Shown here: piece after piece, positions 53,330-62,588 of the stretch
How the letters are laid out: each line of letters starts with the position of its first letter
How positions within the stretch are numbered: position 1 is the first letter of the stretch
From: Rhizobium sp. R711
Lineage (GTDB): Bacteria > Pseudomonadota > Alphaproteobacteria > Rhizobiales > Rhizobiaceae
Length of the DNA stretch: 64,000 nt
Reading direction: 5' to 3'
Assembly: GCF_002211365.1 (NCBI RefSeq)
Contig: NZ_LOKZ01000034.1
Location: 1-64,000, forward strand
Position numbers and translations under genes: made by a program
The notes under the pieces: model-generated
What the model saw: only the letters and a program-made list of their open reading frames with translations
Told to the model about the DNA's origin: nothing
The model's database searches: none

Positions 53330-54751
53330 ATGACAACTTGGCTCCCAGACGTTACGCGTGGTTCCGGTCCGGTCTACCTTCGGATTGCCGACAGCATTGA
53401 AACCGCCATTGCCAGCGGCACATTGCCTGCTGGCAGCAAATTGCCGCCGCAGCGAAACCTCGCCTACGATATTGGCGTGACAATCGGGACAATTGGCCGG
53501 GCATATGCACTCGTGCACGAGCGTGGCTTGGTGGCGGGAGAGGTCGGCCGTGGGACCTATGTGCTCGATCGCGCCGGGACCGCCGCCCCCGGCAATCAGC
53601 CGGATCCACTGACCATCGCGCTCGGGGGCACGCGCGCGATCGATGCGCCAGCCGGCAAGATACGCTTCGACACCACGGCCGCGCCGGATCTCGGCCAAGG
53701 TAAGATCATTGGCAGCGTGCTCGCCGCGATCGGTGAGGAACAGCTTTCCGAGATCTCATCCTATTCCCGCGTCTTTCCAAAGAATTGGTACGAAGCAGGT
53801 CGGCTTTGGCTCGCCAGGAACGATTGGATGCCAGAGACGGAAAACATCGTCCCTACCCTCGGGGCGCATGCAGCAGCTGTCGCCGTCATCTCGGCCGTGT
53901 CATCGCCTGGTGACAAGATCGTATTCGAAGACCTGAGCTACACGCAAGTTAGCCGCAGCGCTCGCATTCTTGGTCGGCGCACCATCACAGTCGAGTCCGA
54001 CGAGAATGGTGTGGTTCCCGATGACTTTGAGCGCCTCTGCCTTCAGCAGCATCCCAAGCTCGCGTTCCTGATGCCAACCGCGCACAATCCGACGCTGGCA
54101 ACCATGCCCCACGAACGTCGCTCGCGAATTGCCGAAATTGCACGCCGTCACGGGGTCTGGTTGATTGAAGACGATCTCTATGGCGGTATGACCGGCGACG
54201 AGAACCCGCTGCTTGCATCGCTTGCCCCGGATCGCACTTTCCTGATTAGCGGTCTTTCGAAATCGGTAGCTGCCGGAGTGCGCGGCGGCTGGGTCGCCTG
54301 CCCGCCGCATTTTGCGCAGCGAGTCAAGGTGACGCACAAGATGATCACCGGCGGGCTGCCATTCATTCTGGCTGAGGCTTGCGCGCGTCTCGTTGAAAGC
54401 GGCCAGGCACACGAGATCCGCAAGGCAAGCACCGCGGAACTGGCTTTCCGCGAGCGGCTCGCTCGGGAACAGTTGCAAGGATACGACTTCGTATCGCATC
54501 CGCATGTGCCCTTCCTGTGGCTCAAGCTGCCTGATCCCTGGCTCTCCGGAACGTTCAAGAACGCCGCCTACAGAGACGGCGTGCTGATTGATGACGAGGA
54601 TGAGTTCAAGGCAGCGCGCGCCGAGAAGGTCTATCATCGTGTGCGGATAGGCTTCTCCTCCCCCCGCAACCGCGAAGATTTGGTTGCGGGACTTATGACA
54701 TTGCGACGCCTGCTAGAAAGCGGCGGCGCGGGCTATGACGGCGAGATCTAA
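53330..54751 (+). CDS. MocR-type (GntR plus aminotransferase) transcriptional regulator
   Basis: A 473-residue regulator: an N-terminal winged helix of the GntR type (YLRIADSIETAIASGTLPAG, KLPPQRNLAYDIGVTIGTIGRAY, GTYVLD, about residues 15-80) and a C-terminal aminotransferase-like domain with HNPTLATMPHERR and a cofactor lysine in FLISGLSKSVAAGVRGGW. MocR regulators sense a pyridoxal phosphate-linked amino compound. The effector is unknown. No ribosome site precedes the ATG, and the suggested promoter places it on an almost leaderless message. Confidence 0.93.
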   Translation: MTTWLPDVTRGSGPVYLRIADSIETAIASGTLPAGSKLPPQRNLAYDIGVTIGTIGRAYALVHERGLVAGEVGRGTYVLDRAGTAAPGNQPDPLTIALGGTRAIDAPAGKIRFDTTAAPDLGQGKIIGSVLAAIGEEQLSEISSYSRVFPKNWYEAGRLWLARNDWMPETENIVPTLGAHAAAVAVISAVSSPGDKIVFEDLSYTQVSRSARILGRRTITVESDENGVVPDDFERLCLQQHPKLAFLMPTAHNPTLATMPHERRSRIAEIARRHGVWLIEDDLYGGMTGDENPLLASLAPDRTFLISGLSKSVAAGVRGGWVACPPHFAQRVKVTHKMITGGLPFILAEACARLVESGQAHEIRKASTAELAFRERLAREQLQGYDFVSHPHVPFLWLKLPDPWLSGTFKNAAYRDGVLIDDEDEFKAARAEKVYHRVRIGFSSPRNREDLVAGLMTLRRLLESGGAGYDGEI

Positions 54752-54868
54752 AACTGCGGCGATCAGCCATAAAGCAGCGACAGCAAGCAGAAGCTACTTT
54801 ACCTAACCCTGATCGATGCTACGAAATTCGGATAGCGAATCTGGCGTGAGTCGGACGAGGTAATCTGG

Positions 54869-55444
54869 ATGGCGATCGAATTTCGGACAATTGTACCGCG
54901 TTCTTCAATAGCGCTCCTGGCGGCGATCGCTACCAATATCTCGGTCACTCCGGCTCATGCTGGCCAACAAATCTTTGACGAACTGCGTTTCGGCGGGTCC
55001 GCTTCGGTACAAGGTGGCGTCGAGCGCGAGGACGGCATCTTTCCCGAGGTAACGGTGTTCTTTGATCCGTTCGGCCAGGATGCTGCCACCGGCTGGAAGC
55101 AACAGCTTGCGCGCCCTCGCATCAACCTCGGCACCTCCATCGGCACGTCCGGGGAAGCCACTCAAGTCTTTGCGGGTCTCTCCTGGACGGCGAACTTCAA
55201 TGAGAAGTTTTTTGCCGAAGCCGGTTTTGGTGGCGTCTGGCACGATGGGGAACTCGAAGGCAATACCGATGGCCCGAACCTCGGCTGTCGGTTCCTCTTC
55301 CACGAGTATCTAGGCGCCGGTTATCGGTTCGATCAGCACTGGAACGTGGTCGCGCAAGTCGCCCATTCGTCCAACGCCAATCTCTGCGACGGGCCGAACA
55401 ACGGCATGACCCGTGCCGGCATCCAGGTTGGTTACAAGTTCTGA
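54869..55444 (+). CDS. PagL-like lipid A 3-O-deacylase
   Basis: A 191-residue outer membrane protein with a signal peptide (cleavage near residue 31, PAHAG). It is beta-barrel-like, with GGSASVQGGVEREDG, RFLFHEYLGAGYRFDQHW and the catalytic VAHSSNANL (His166 and Ser168, as in the PagL H-x-S motif), ending in an aromatic FF-type strand (GIQVGYKF). It would remove the 3-linked acyl chain of lipid A. It follows the MocR gene by 117 bp and has its own terminator. Confidence 0.88.
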   Translation: MAIEFRTIVPRSSIALLAAIATNISVTPAHAGQQIFDELRFGGSASVQGGVEREDGIFPEVTVFFDPFGQDAATGWKQQLARPRINLGTSIGTSGEATQVFAGLSWTANFNEKFFAEAGFGGVWHDGELEGNTDGPNLGCRFLFHEYLGAGYRFDQHWNVVAQVAHSSNANLCDGPNNGMTRAGIQVGYKF

Positions 55445-55466
55445 CCTTTCGATCAGGTGCATTTCA

Positions 55467-55498
55467 ATGTCTGCTGTCTGTTAACAGCGGGCATTTTC
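55467..55498 (+). terminator. Terminator after the PagL-like gene
   Basis: ATGTCTGCTGT (55467-55477) pairs with ACAGCGGGCAT (55484-55494) with two G-T wobbles, followed by TTTT, 23 bp after the stop and before purL. Confidence 0.7.
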
Positions 55499-55568
55499 CT
55501 GTCGCGCGTTTCATTCACTTAGGCTAAAGACACCGCAATCGCGCAACGGCAGGGACTTCCGAGAGCTC

Positions 55569-57803
55569 ATGACCATTTCCAATACCCGCCCGATCACCCC
55601 CGAACTCATCGCCGCCCATGGCCTGAAGCCAGACGAGTATCAGCGGATATTGGACCTGATCGGCCGCGAACCGACCTTCACGGAGCTCGGCATCTTCTCG
55701 GCCATGTGGAACGAGCACTGCTCCTACAAATCCTCCAAGAAGTGGTTGCGCACGTTGCCGACCAAAGGCCCGCGCGTCATCCAGGGGCCCGGCGAAAATG
55801 CCGGTGTCGTCGATATCGACGACGGCGACTGCGTCGTCTTCAAGATGGAGAGCCACAATCACCCTTCCTACATCGAGCCGTATCAGGGCGCGGCTACCGG
55901 CGTAGGCGGCATTCTGCGTGACGTCTTCACCATGGGCGCCCGCCCGATCGCAGCGATGAACGCGCTGCGTTTTGGCGAGCCGGATCATCCGAAGACCCGT
56001 CACCTCGTGTCCGGTGTTGTCTCGGGCGTCGGCGGCTACGGAAACTCCTTCGGCGTACCGACGGTCGGTGGCGAAGTCGAATTCGACGCGCGCTACAACG
56101 GCAATATCTTGGTCAACGCCTTCGCGGCTGGACTGGCGAAGTCGAATGCGATCTTCCTTTCGGAAGCCAAGGGCGTCGGCTTGCCGGTCGTCTATCTCGG
56201 CGCGAAGACCGGCCGCGACGGCGTCGGTGGTGCGACCATGGCCTCTGCGGAATTCGATGAATCGATCGAAGAGAAGCGCCCGACTGTACAGGTCGGCGAC
56301 CCCTTCACCGAAAAGTGCCTGCTGGAAGCCTGCCTCGAGCTGATGCAGACCGGTGCGGTCATCGCGATCCAGGATATGGGCGCTGCGGGCCTCACCTGCT
56401 CGGCCGTCGAAATGGGCGCCAAGGGCGATCTCGGCATTCTGCTCGACCTCGATACCGTGCCGGTACGCGAAGAGCAGATGACCGCCTACGAAATGATGCT
56501 GTCCGAAAGCCAGGAGCGTATGCTCATGGTTCTGGAGCCTGAAAAGGAAGCCGTGGCAAAGGCGATCTTCGTTAAGTGGGGCCTCGATTTTGCAATCGTC
56601 GGCAAGACCACCGACGACCTGCGCTTCCGCGTTGTCCATCAGGGAGAAGAAGTCGCCAACCTGCCGATCAAGGATCTCGGCGACCAGGCGCCGGAATATG
56701 ATCGTCCGTGGCGCGAGTCGGACAAGCGCGCGCCGCTGCCTGCGAACCTCGTCTCCGCTCCGGCAGACTATGGTCAGGCGCTCTTGGATCTCGTCGGTTC
56801 TCCCAATCAATCCAGCCGCCGGTGGGTCTACGAACAGTACGACACCCTGATCCAGGGCAACTCGCTCCAGCTTCCCGGCGGTGATGCGGGCGTCGTTCGC
56901 GTCGAGAACCACCCGGCCAAGGCTCTCGCTTTTTCGTCCGACGTGACGCCTCGCTATGTCGAGGCCGATCCGTTCGAGGGCGGCAAGCAGGCGGTCGCAG
57001 AATGCTGGCGCAACATCACGGCAACCGGTGCAGAGCCGCTGGCGGCGACTGACAACCTCAACTTCGGCAATCCTGAAAAGCCGGAGATCATGGGCCAGTT
57101 CGTCCTGGCCGTGAAGGGTATCGGCGAAGCCTGCCGTGTCCTTGACTTCCCTATCGTGTCGGGCAACGTCTCGCTCTACAATGAAACCAATGGCGTTGCG
57201 ATCCTGCCGACGCCGACGATTGCCGGCGTCGGCCTTCTGCCCGACTGGAAGAGGATGGCACGCATCGGCAGCGCATCGAATGGCGATAAGGTGATCATGA
57301 TCGGCAGAGACGGCAGCCATCTCGGCTCGTCGGCCTACCTGCGCGATGTCATCGGCAGCACCGAAGGCCCTGCTCCCGAGGTCGACCTCTTTGCGGAGCG
57401 CCGCAACGGCGACTTCGTGCGCTCGGTTATTCGCAACGGCCAGGCAACGAGCTGCCACGATATCTCTTCCGGCGGCCTCGTCCTCGCTCTCGCCGAGATG
57501 GCGATGGCCTCAGGCAAGGGCCTGAAGATCGGCCTCAGCGAATGCCGGGGCGCTCCACACGCGTTGCTGTTCGGCGAAGATCAGGCCCGTTACGTGCTGA
57601 CGGTGCCAGCGGATGTTGCCAATTTCGTCTGTGCTAACGCCGAAGGTGCAGGCGTCCCCTTCCGCCGTCTCGGCACGGTCGAAGGTGAAAGGCTTGTAAT
57701 TGACGATCTGATGTCGCTGCCAATTCAGCAATTGCGCGACGCCCATGAATCATGGTTCCCTAATTACATGGAAGGCCATGGCACACTGGCTGCCACGGAA
57801 TAA
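55569..57803 (+). CDS. purL: Phosphoribosylformylglycinamidine synthase subunit PurL
   Basis: A 744-residue short-form PurL, which needs PurS and PurQ, both encoded upstream. FGAM synthase motifs: FSAMWNEHCSYKSSKKWL, FKMESHNHPSYIEPYQGAAT, IQDMGAAGLTCSAVEMG, NFGNPEKPEIMGQF. Followed 19 bp later by bolA. A long antisense reading frame covers most of it and is an artefact of codon bias. Confidence 0.97.
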   Translation: MTISNTRPITPELIAAHGLKPDEYQRILDLIGREPTFTELGIFSAMWNEHCSYKSSKKWLRTLPTKGPRVIQGPGENAGVVDIDDGDCVVFKMESHNHPSYIEPYQGAATGVGGILRDVFTMGARPIAAMNALRFGEPDHPKTRHLVSGVVSGVGGYGNSFGVPTVGGEVEFDARYNGNILVNAFAAGLAKSNAIFLSEAKGVGLPVVYLGAKTGRDGVGGATMASAEFDESIEEKRPTVQVGDPFTEKCLLEACLELMQTGAVIAIQDMGAAGLTCSAVEMGAKGDLGILLDLDTVPVREEQMTAYEMMLSESQERMLMVLEPEKEAVAKAIFVKWGLDFAIVGKTTDDLRFRVVHQGEEVANLPIKDLGDQAPEYDRPWRESDKRAPLPANLVSAPADYGQALLDLVGSPNQSSRRWVYEQYDTLIQGNSLQLPGGDAGVVRVENHPAKALAFSSDVTPRYVEADPFEGGKQAVAECWRNITATGAEPLAATDNLNFGNPEKPEIMGQFVLAVKGIGEACRVLDFPIVSGNVSLYNETNGVAILPTPTIAGVGLLPDWKRMARIGSASNGDKVIMIGRDGSHLGSSAYLRDVIGSTEGPAPEVDLFAERRNGDFVRSVIRNGQATSCHDISSGGLVLALAEMAMASGKGLKIGLSECRGAPHALLFGEDQARYVLTVPADVANFVCANAEGAGVPFRRLGTVEGERLVIDDLMSLPIQQLRDAHESWFPNYMEGHGTLAATE

Positions 57804-57822
57804 TACGCAAGGAGTAACGATC

Positions 57823-58056
57823 ATGCCTATGAACCCCGGTGATATCGAAGACATGATCAAGGCCGGCATCCCCGGCGCCAAGGTGACCATCCGCGATCTC
57901 GCTGGCGACGGCGATCATTATGCGGCGGAGGTGGTAGCGGAAGCCTTTCGCGGCAAGAGCCGCGTGCAGCAGCATCAGATGGTCTATGAGGCCCTCAAGG
58001 GGAACATGGGCGGCATATTGCATGCCCTGGCGCTGCAGACCTCGGCACCTGAGTAA
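57823..58056 (+). CDS. BolA/YrbA family protein
   Basis: A 77-residue BolA-fold protein: MNPGDIEDMIKAGIPGAKVT, DHYAAEVVAEAFRGKSRVQQHQMVYEALKG. BolA proteins pair with monothiol glutaredoxins to handle Fe-S clusters. A grxD gene of that type lies 1.5 kb downstream. AAGGAG precedes the ATG at 57823. Confidence 0.93.
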   Translation: MPMNPGDIEDMIKAGIPGAKVTIRDLAGDGDHYAAEVVAEAFRGKSRVQQHQMVYEALKGNMGGILHALALQTSAPE

Positions 58057-58067
58057 TGTCGAACGCA

Positions 58068-58094
58068 AATGCCCGGTTACAAGCCGGGCATTTT
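58068..58094. terminator. Bidirectional terminator after bolA
   Basis: AATGCCCGG (58068-58076) and CCGGGCATT (58084-58092) form a perfect 9-bp stem with loop TTACAAG, followed by TTT. It also contains the last codons (MPGL) and stop of the convergent gene. Confidence 0.9.
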
Positions 58095-59228
58095 GCTATA
58101 GCCGCCTTCGGCAAAGACCATGCCGGAGCGCGGACCGGCGGTTAGCAGCGTGAAGTCGAAGGATGCTTGCAAATCCGGCCCCAGGACGTACTGCCGATGC
58201 ACGCGCAGAAAATCCTTCTTGATCTTCCTATAATGTTCAACGGTCAGCATCTGCTTCACGCGAATGAAGATCATTTTCGCAGGGCGGGCATCGCGCTGTC
58301 CGCAAACGGCTACCACCGGCACTTTGTAGAAGTGGATGGCATCGGTCAGACACTGGACATCGAGCCAGCTGACACTCGCGCATCGCGCAATCAGGCCCAC
58401 CCGTGATCGCAGCAATTCCGCGGGACGCAGCAAAGCACATTGCAGGATCGCCGAACCGAGGGTCGCAAAGATCACCCTCTTGCCAGACAGGATGTTAGGA
58501 TCGCGCTCAAGCACCATGCCGATGACATGAGCCGCTACGCTGGAGCCCATGCTGTGCGATGAGATCACATACTCGTCCGCGGCGTCTGACAACGCTGCCC
58601 GTGCGGCTGCGGCACAGCGATCGAGCCACTGGTTGAACTCCGAGTCGCTCATACGGGCAAGAGCAATCGCCATACGCCAGTCCGCGAAGAGATGCAGTGT
58701 GTAGAAACGCTCGGCGAAGGGCAGAAACGCAAAGACGAAGAAACACAACGCTAGGGCCACGCTCCACAGGAGATGAAGTGCGGGCAACTCCATTCCGATC
58801 GGTATGACGGCGATCGTTGCACTGAGCGCGAAGCCGAGAACCATCATCAGAAACGGAAAGATGAAGAACAGCCCGAACCGCCAAGCATGCCGGAAATAGC
58901 CGGCCATTCCACCATAGGCGACCACCCGAAAGGCACTCTCAAAGCCTCTGACGATCTGTGTCGCACGGCCGCCAACTCTCAGCTTCTCGACCAGCGCATT
59001 GTGGTCGAACACATGAATCTGGCTGTTGGTTTCCCAGCCATCCGCAGTCGCCTTCACTTCGAAGCGCGTTGAATCCGCTCCGTATTCTGATTCACTCGTC
59101 AGCACCGAGTAATCCCAGACCGCTGCACTTTGCTTTGCTGAACGTTCGTAGCGCGCTCTGTGAGCAAGCCCGTCAAGTGGCTCGAACCCCGGAAAATGGA
59201 GAACGACCCTTTTCGAAATCAATGTCAT
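58077..59228 (-). CDS. Membrane protein with an alpha/beta hydrolase domain
   Basis: A 383-residue protein from the ATG at 59228. It begins with a hydrolase-type beta strand (KRVVLHFPGFEPLDG), has two adjacent hydrophobic segments (WRFGLFFIFPFLMMVLGFALSA and LHLLWSVALALCFFVFAFLPFAERF, about residues 115-190) and a nucleophile-like SSHSMGSSVAAHV at about residue 230. I cannot name the family. A membrane-bound lipase or esterase is plausible, and active-site completeness is uncertain. An open frame continues upstream without conservation. Confidence 0.75.
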   Translation of the reverse strand: MTLISKRVVLHFPGFEPLDGLAHRARYERSAKQSAAVWDYSVLTSESEYGADSTRFEVKATADGWETNSQIHVFDHNALVEKLRVGGRATQIVRGFESAFRVVAYGGMAGYFRHAWRFGLFFIFPFLMMVLGFALSATIAVIPIGMELPALHLLWSVALALCFFVFAFLPFAERFYTLHLFADWRMAIALARMSDSEFNQWLDRCAAAARAALSDAADEYVISSHSMGSSVAAHVIGMVLERDPNILSGKRVIFATLGSAILQCALLRPAELLRSRVGLIARCASVSWLDVQCLTDAIHFYKVPVVAVCGQRDARPAKMIFIRVKQMLTVEHYRKIKKDFLRVHRQYVLGPDLQASFDFTLLTAGPRSGMVFAEGGYSKMPGL

Positions 59229-59512
59229 TATTTTCTTTCGTGGCCGCGGGCGCGGCAGATAATTGCAGCGCCGCAATCGGCGAGAATTGTGGCGAAATCC
59301 GGAGCATCGACACGGCAAACGGTCATGGCCAACCTGCTGAAGCAGCGGTTCAGGCGTTGAAGTAACGCAAGCGCAACAATCCGCACTCAGCAAACCGGTA
59401 GGGCGCTCTTTTTTTGCCTGAGCCTGCTGGAATTCCGTCAATCACATGCTATCTAAGCTTAACGATTGAAACGGCGGGCCTTTAACTCGCCTGTGGAAAG
59501 GATTAGGTCCCT

Positions 59513-59848
59513 ATGAGCGGTATCAACGAATTCATCGACAACGAAATCAAGAGCAACGACGTCGTCCTCTTCATGAAGGGCACGCCGCAGTTTCCGCAGT
59601 GTGGATTCTCCGGTCAGGTCGTGCAGATTCTCGATTACATCGGCGTCGACTACAAGGGCATCAACGTGCTCGCTGACTCCGAAATCCGCCAGGGCATCAA
59701 GGATTACTCCAACTGGCCGACGATCCCGCAGCTCTACGTGAAGGGCGAGTTCATCGGCGGTTGCGACATCGTCCGGGAAATGTTCCAGGCCGGTGAGTTG
59801 CAGCAGCACCTGCAGGAACACGGCGTGACCGTTCGCGGCGCCGCCTGA
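59513..59848 (+). CDS. grxD: Monothiol glutaredoxin (Grx4 type)
   Basis: A 111-residue CGFS-type glutaredoxin with the active site FPQCGFSGQ (Cys30) and glutathione-binding WPTIPQLYVKGEFIGGCDIV. These proteins carry [2Fe-2S] clusters and pair with BolA. The purL-bolA pair lies upstream, past one convergent gene, an arrangement consistent with joint Fe-S handling. Confidence 0.96.
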   Translation: MSGINEFIDNEIKSNDVVLFMKGTPQFPQCGFSGQVVQILDYIGVDYKGINVLADSEIRQGIKDYSNWPTIPQLYVKGEFIGGCDIVREMFQAGELQQHLQEHGVTVRGAA

Positions 59849-59859
59849 CCTGTTCGGTC

Positions 59860-59880
59860 ACCGGGCATCCCGCCCGGTTT
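59860..59880 (+). terminator. Terminator after grxD
   Basis: ACCGGGC (59860-59866) pairs with GCCCGGT (59872-59878) around ATCCC, 11 bp after the grxD stop and followed by TT. Confidence 0.7.
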
Positions 59881-59950
59881 CCAAATCTTGCATTTTGAGT
59901 CCGAGGCGCTGTGCTGAACAGCGCCTTGGCCCGTTTATGGGAATTTCATT

Positions 59951-61198
59951 GTGACAGATTCATCACAAGCCGTGCACGCGGGCCGATTGCCCATGGGCAA
60001 AGGGGAATTCATTGCGCTCGCTGCCTTCCTGATGGCAGTCAATTCGCTTGCGATCGACATCATGCTCCCGGCGCTTCAGCAGATCGGCGCCAGCCTTGGT
60101 GTGGAAAGTGAGAACCATCGTCAGTTTGTGGTCTCTGCCTATCTGCTTGGTTTCGGCGCGGCGCAGCTCTTCTACGGCCCTCTCTCCGACCGCTTCGGGC
60201 GCCGGCTGCCGCTGCTGATCGGCCTCGCCATCTATATCTGTTCCGCGCTCGGGATCGCACTGGTGCCATCCTTTGAGGGCCTTCTCCTGCTTCGTTTCAT
60301 TCAGGGCATTGGTTCGGCGGCAACGCGTGTTATCACAATCTCCATCGTTCGCGACATCTACGGCGGTCGCCAGATGGCAGAAGTCATGTCGCTGATCATG
60401 ATGGTCTTCATGATCGTCCCTGTTATAGCGCCGGGCAGTGGCCAGATCATCATGTTCTTCGGCAGCTGGCACCTGATCTTCGTATTCATCGCGCTTATGG
60501 CTGCTCTCATTTCGGCATGGGCCTATCTTCGCCTTCCCGAAACTCTGCATCCGTCCAACGTTCGCCCATTTACCGCTCGCTCCATCATCGGCGGCTTCAA
60601 GCTGGTCCTCACCAACCGGATCGCGCTCTGCTATACGATTGCCAGCACCTTCATCTTCGGCTCGCTGTTCGGCTTCATCAATTCCGCGCAGCAGATCTAT
60701 GTCGGCATCTACGGTCTGGGGGTCTACTTCCCCTTCGCTTTCGCGGGTGTTGCCGTCTTCATGTCGCTGTCGTCATTCCTCAACTCGCGGCTTGTCGGCA
60801 AGTTCGGCATGCGGCGGCTGTCGCATGGCGCCTTGGCGGGCTTCATCACGGTCAACACCATCTGGCTGGTCGCCCTCGTCCTGGGACCACAGCCGATGCC
60901 CTTCCCGCTTTTCATCGGCTTCTTCGGTCTGGCGATGTTCCAGTTCGGTTGGATCGGCTCGAACTTCAATTCGCTTGCCATGGAACCGCTAGGCCATGTT
61001 GCGGGAACGGCTTCCTCCGTCCTCGGATTCATGAGCACGGTGGGCGGCGCGCTGATCGGCGCCGGCATCGGTCAGGCCTTCAACGGCACCGCATTACCAA
61101 TGGTCGCAGGCTATTTCACCGTCTCGATCATCGGTCTGATCTTCGTTTTGATCGCAGAGAAAGGACGCCTCTTCCAACCGCATAACCCCGCGGTCTGA
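59951..61198 (+). CDS. Bcr/CflA family MFS drug exporter (copy 1)
   Basis: A 415-residue major facilitator protein with 12 predicted membrane helices, starting at a GTG. Features of the Bcr/CflA drug-resistance group: SLAIDIMLPALQQIGASLG in helix 1, GPLSDRFGRRLPLLIGLAIY between helices 2 and 3, and RFIQGIGSAATRVITISIVRD. Substrate unknown. The second copy follows 35 bp later. Confidence 0.92.
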   Translation: MTDSSQAVHAGRLPMGKGEFIALAAFLMAVNSLAIDIMLPALQQIGASLGVESENHRQFVVSAYLLGFGAAQLFYGPLSDRFGRRLPLLIGLAIYICSALGIALVPSFEGLLLLRFIQGIGSAATRVITISIVRDIYGGRQMAEVMSLIMMVFMIVPVIAPGSGQIIMFFGSWHLIFVFIALMAALISAWAYLRLPETLHPSNVRPFTARSIIGGFKLVLTNRIALCYTIASTFIFGSLFGFINSAQQIYVGIYGLGVYFPFAFAGVAVFMSLSSFLNSRLVGKFGMRRLSHGALAGFITVNTIWLVALVLGPQPMPFPLFIGFFGLAMFQFGWIGSNFNSLAMEPLGHVAGTASSVLGFMSTVGGALIGAGIGQAFNGTALPMVAGYFTVSIIGLIFVLIAEKGRLFQPHNPAV

Positions 61199-61233
61199 TC
61201 GAGTCGCCCGCCTCGTATTTCAGGATTTCCAGT

Positions 61234-62514
61234 ATGACGCCGCCACATAAACAACACGTCGAAAATCAGGGCTCCAGCCGAATAGGCATGGGCTTCGTCG
61301 AATTTGTCATCACCATCGCTATCATGACCGCCAGCATCGCCATGGCGATCGATATCATGTTGCCTTCCCTGCCCGCGATCGGCCATTCGTTCGGCGTCAC
61401 AAACGCCAACGACGCGCAGCTCGTGATCGGCGTCTTCTTCCTCGGCTTCGGCGTATCGCAGATCATCTTCGGCAGCCTCTCAGATACGTTCGGCCGCCGG
61501 AATATCCTGCTTGGCGGCCTGGCGGTTTATGTGCTCGCCATGTTCGCCGCGGCCGCCACCGGCAGCTTCGAGATGCTGCTGGTCATGCGCTTCGTCCAAG
61601 GCCTTGGCGGCGCAGCCGTTCGCATCACCACCATGGCGATCGTTCGCGACTGCTTCGGCGGCCGCGAGATGGCGCGTGTCATGTCCTACGTGATGATCGT
61701 CTTCATGATCGTTCCGATCGTGGCACCGTCTGTCGGTCAGTTGATCATCACTTACGCCAACTGGCACTGGATCTTCATCCTGCTCGGCGTCGTCGGCGCC
61801 ATCCTGTTTATCTGGGCACTGGTGCGCCTCAAGGAATCGCTTCCGAGAGAAGAACGGATCCCGCTATCGGTGGGCTCGGTCGTCGACGGCTTCAGGACCG
61901 TTCTGACGAATAAAGTCACCTGCGGCTACATGATTGGGCTCACGATGTTCACGGGCGTCATCAGTGCCTATGTCATCTCGGTCCAGCAGGTCTTCGGCGA
62001 AGTCTACGGCCTCGGCGACTGGCTGCCGATCGCCTTTGCCGCGACGGCGGGCGGAATCGCGGTGGCAAATTTCGCCAACGGCTTCTTCGTGCGTAAATTC
62101 GGCATGCGCCGCATCTCGCACGTCGCGATGATCCTGTTCACGATCGTCTCGGCAATCGGCTACGTCAAGGCACTCGGCGGCCGCCCCGATTTCGCCTTCG
62201 CCTATGCGCTATTCACGATCCTACTGATGATGTTTGCGGTCATTGCCACGAACTTTACGGCAATCAGCCTGGAACCGATGGGCAATCTCGCCGGCACAGC
62301 GACCGCCATCACCGGCTTCGTGTCGACGACCTTCGGCGCGATCCTTGGCGGCTCCGTTGGCCAGCTCTTCAACGGCACTGTCCAGCCGCTCTTTGGTGGT
62401 TTTGCCGTGTTCGGTGCGATCAGCATCGCGGCAACGCTCTGGGCGGAAGGCGGCAAGCTCTTCACGCATCCGGGCGACAGTCCGCAGCTCGACGCCGGTG
62501 CCGGGCACTTCTAA
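61234..62514 (+). CDS. Bcr/CflA family MFS drug exporter (copy 2)
   Basis: A 426-residue paralogue of the preceding gene: AMAIDIMLPSLPAIGHSFG, GSLSDTFGRRNILLGGLAVY, RFVQGLGGAAVRITTMAIVRD, and matching helices through to the end. Strong identity in register suggests an old tandem duplication. Both may be co-transcribed. Confidence 0.92.
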   Translation: MTPPHKQHVENQGSSRIGMGFVEFVITIAIMTASIAMAIDIMLPSLPAIGHSFGVTNANDAQLVIGVFFLGFGVSQIIFGSLSDTFGRRNILLGGLAVYVLAMFAAAATGSFEMLLVMRFVQGLGGAAVRITTMAIVRDCFGGREMARVMSYVMIVFMIVPIVAPSVGQLIITYANWHWIFILLGVVGAILFIWALVRLKESLPREERIPLSVGSVVDGFRTVLTNKVTCGYMIGLTMFTGVISAYVISVQQVFGEVYGLGDWLPIAFAATAGGIAVANFANGFFVRKFGMRRISHVAMILFTIVSAIGYVKALGGRPDFAFAYALFTILLMMFAVIATNFTAISLEPMGNLAGTATAITGFVSTTFGAILGGSVGQLFNGTVQPLFGGFAVFGAISIAATLWAEGGKLFTHPGDSPQLDAGAGHF

Positions 62515-62588
62515 CCGTCTGACAAAACTGCACGCATGGCGTTCCATATCGCTCGCATCAGATCGTTGCGGGCGAAGCTTTCAAACAG

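Noticed and set aside
55524..57458. A 644-codon open frame opposite purL
   Set aside because: No recognisable domain. purL on the other strand is conserved over its whole length.
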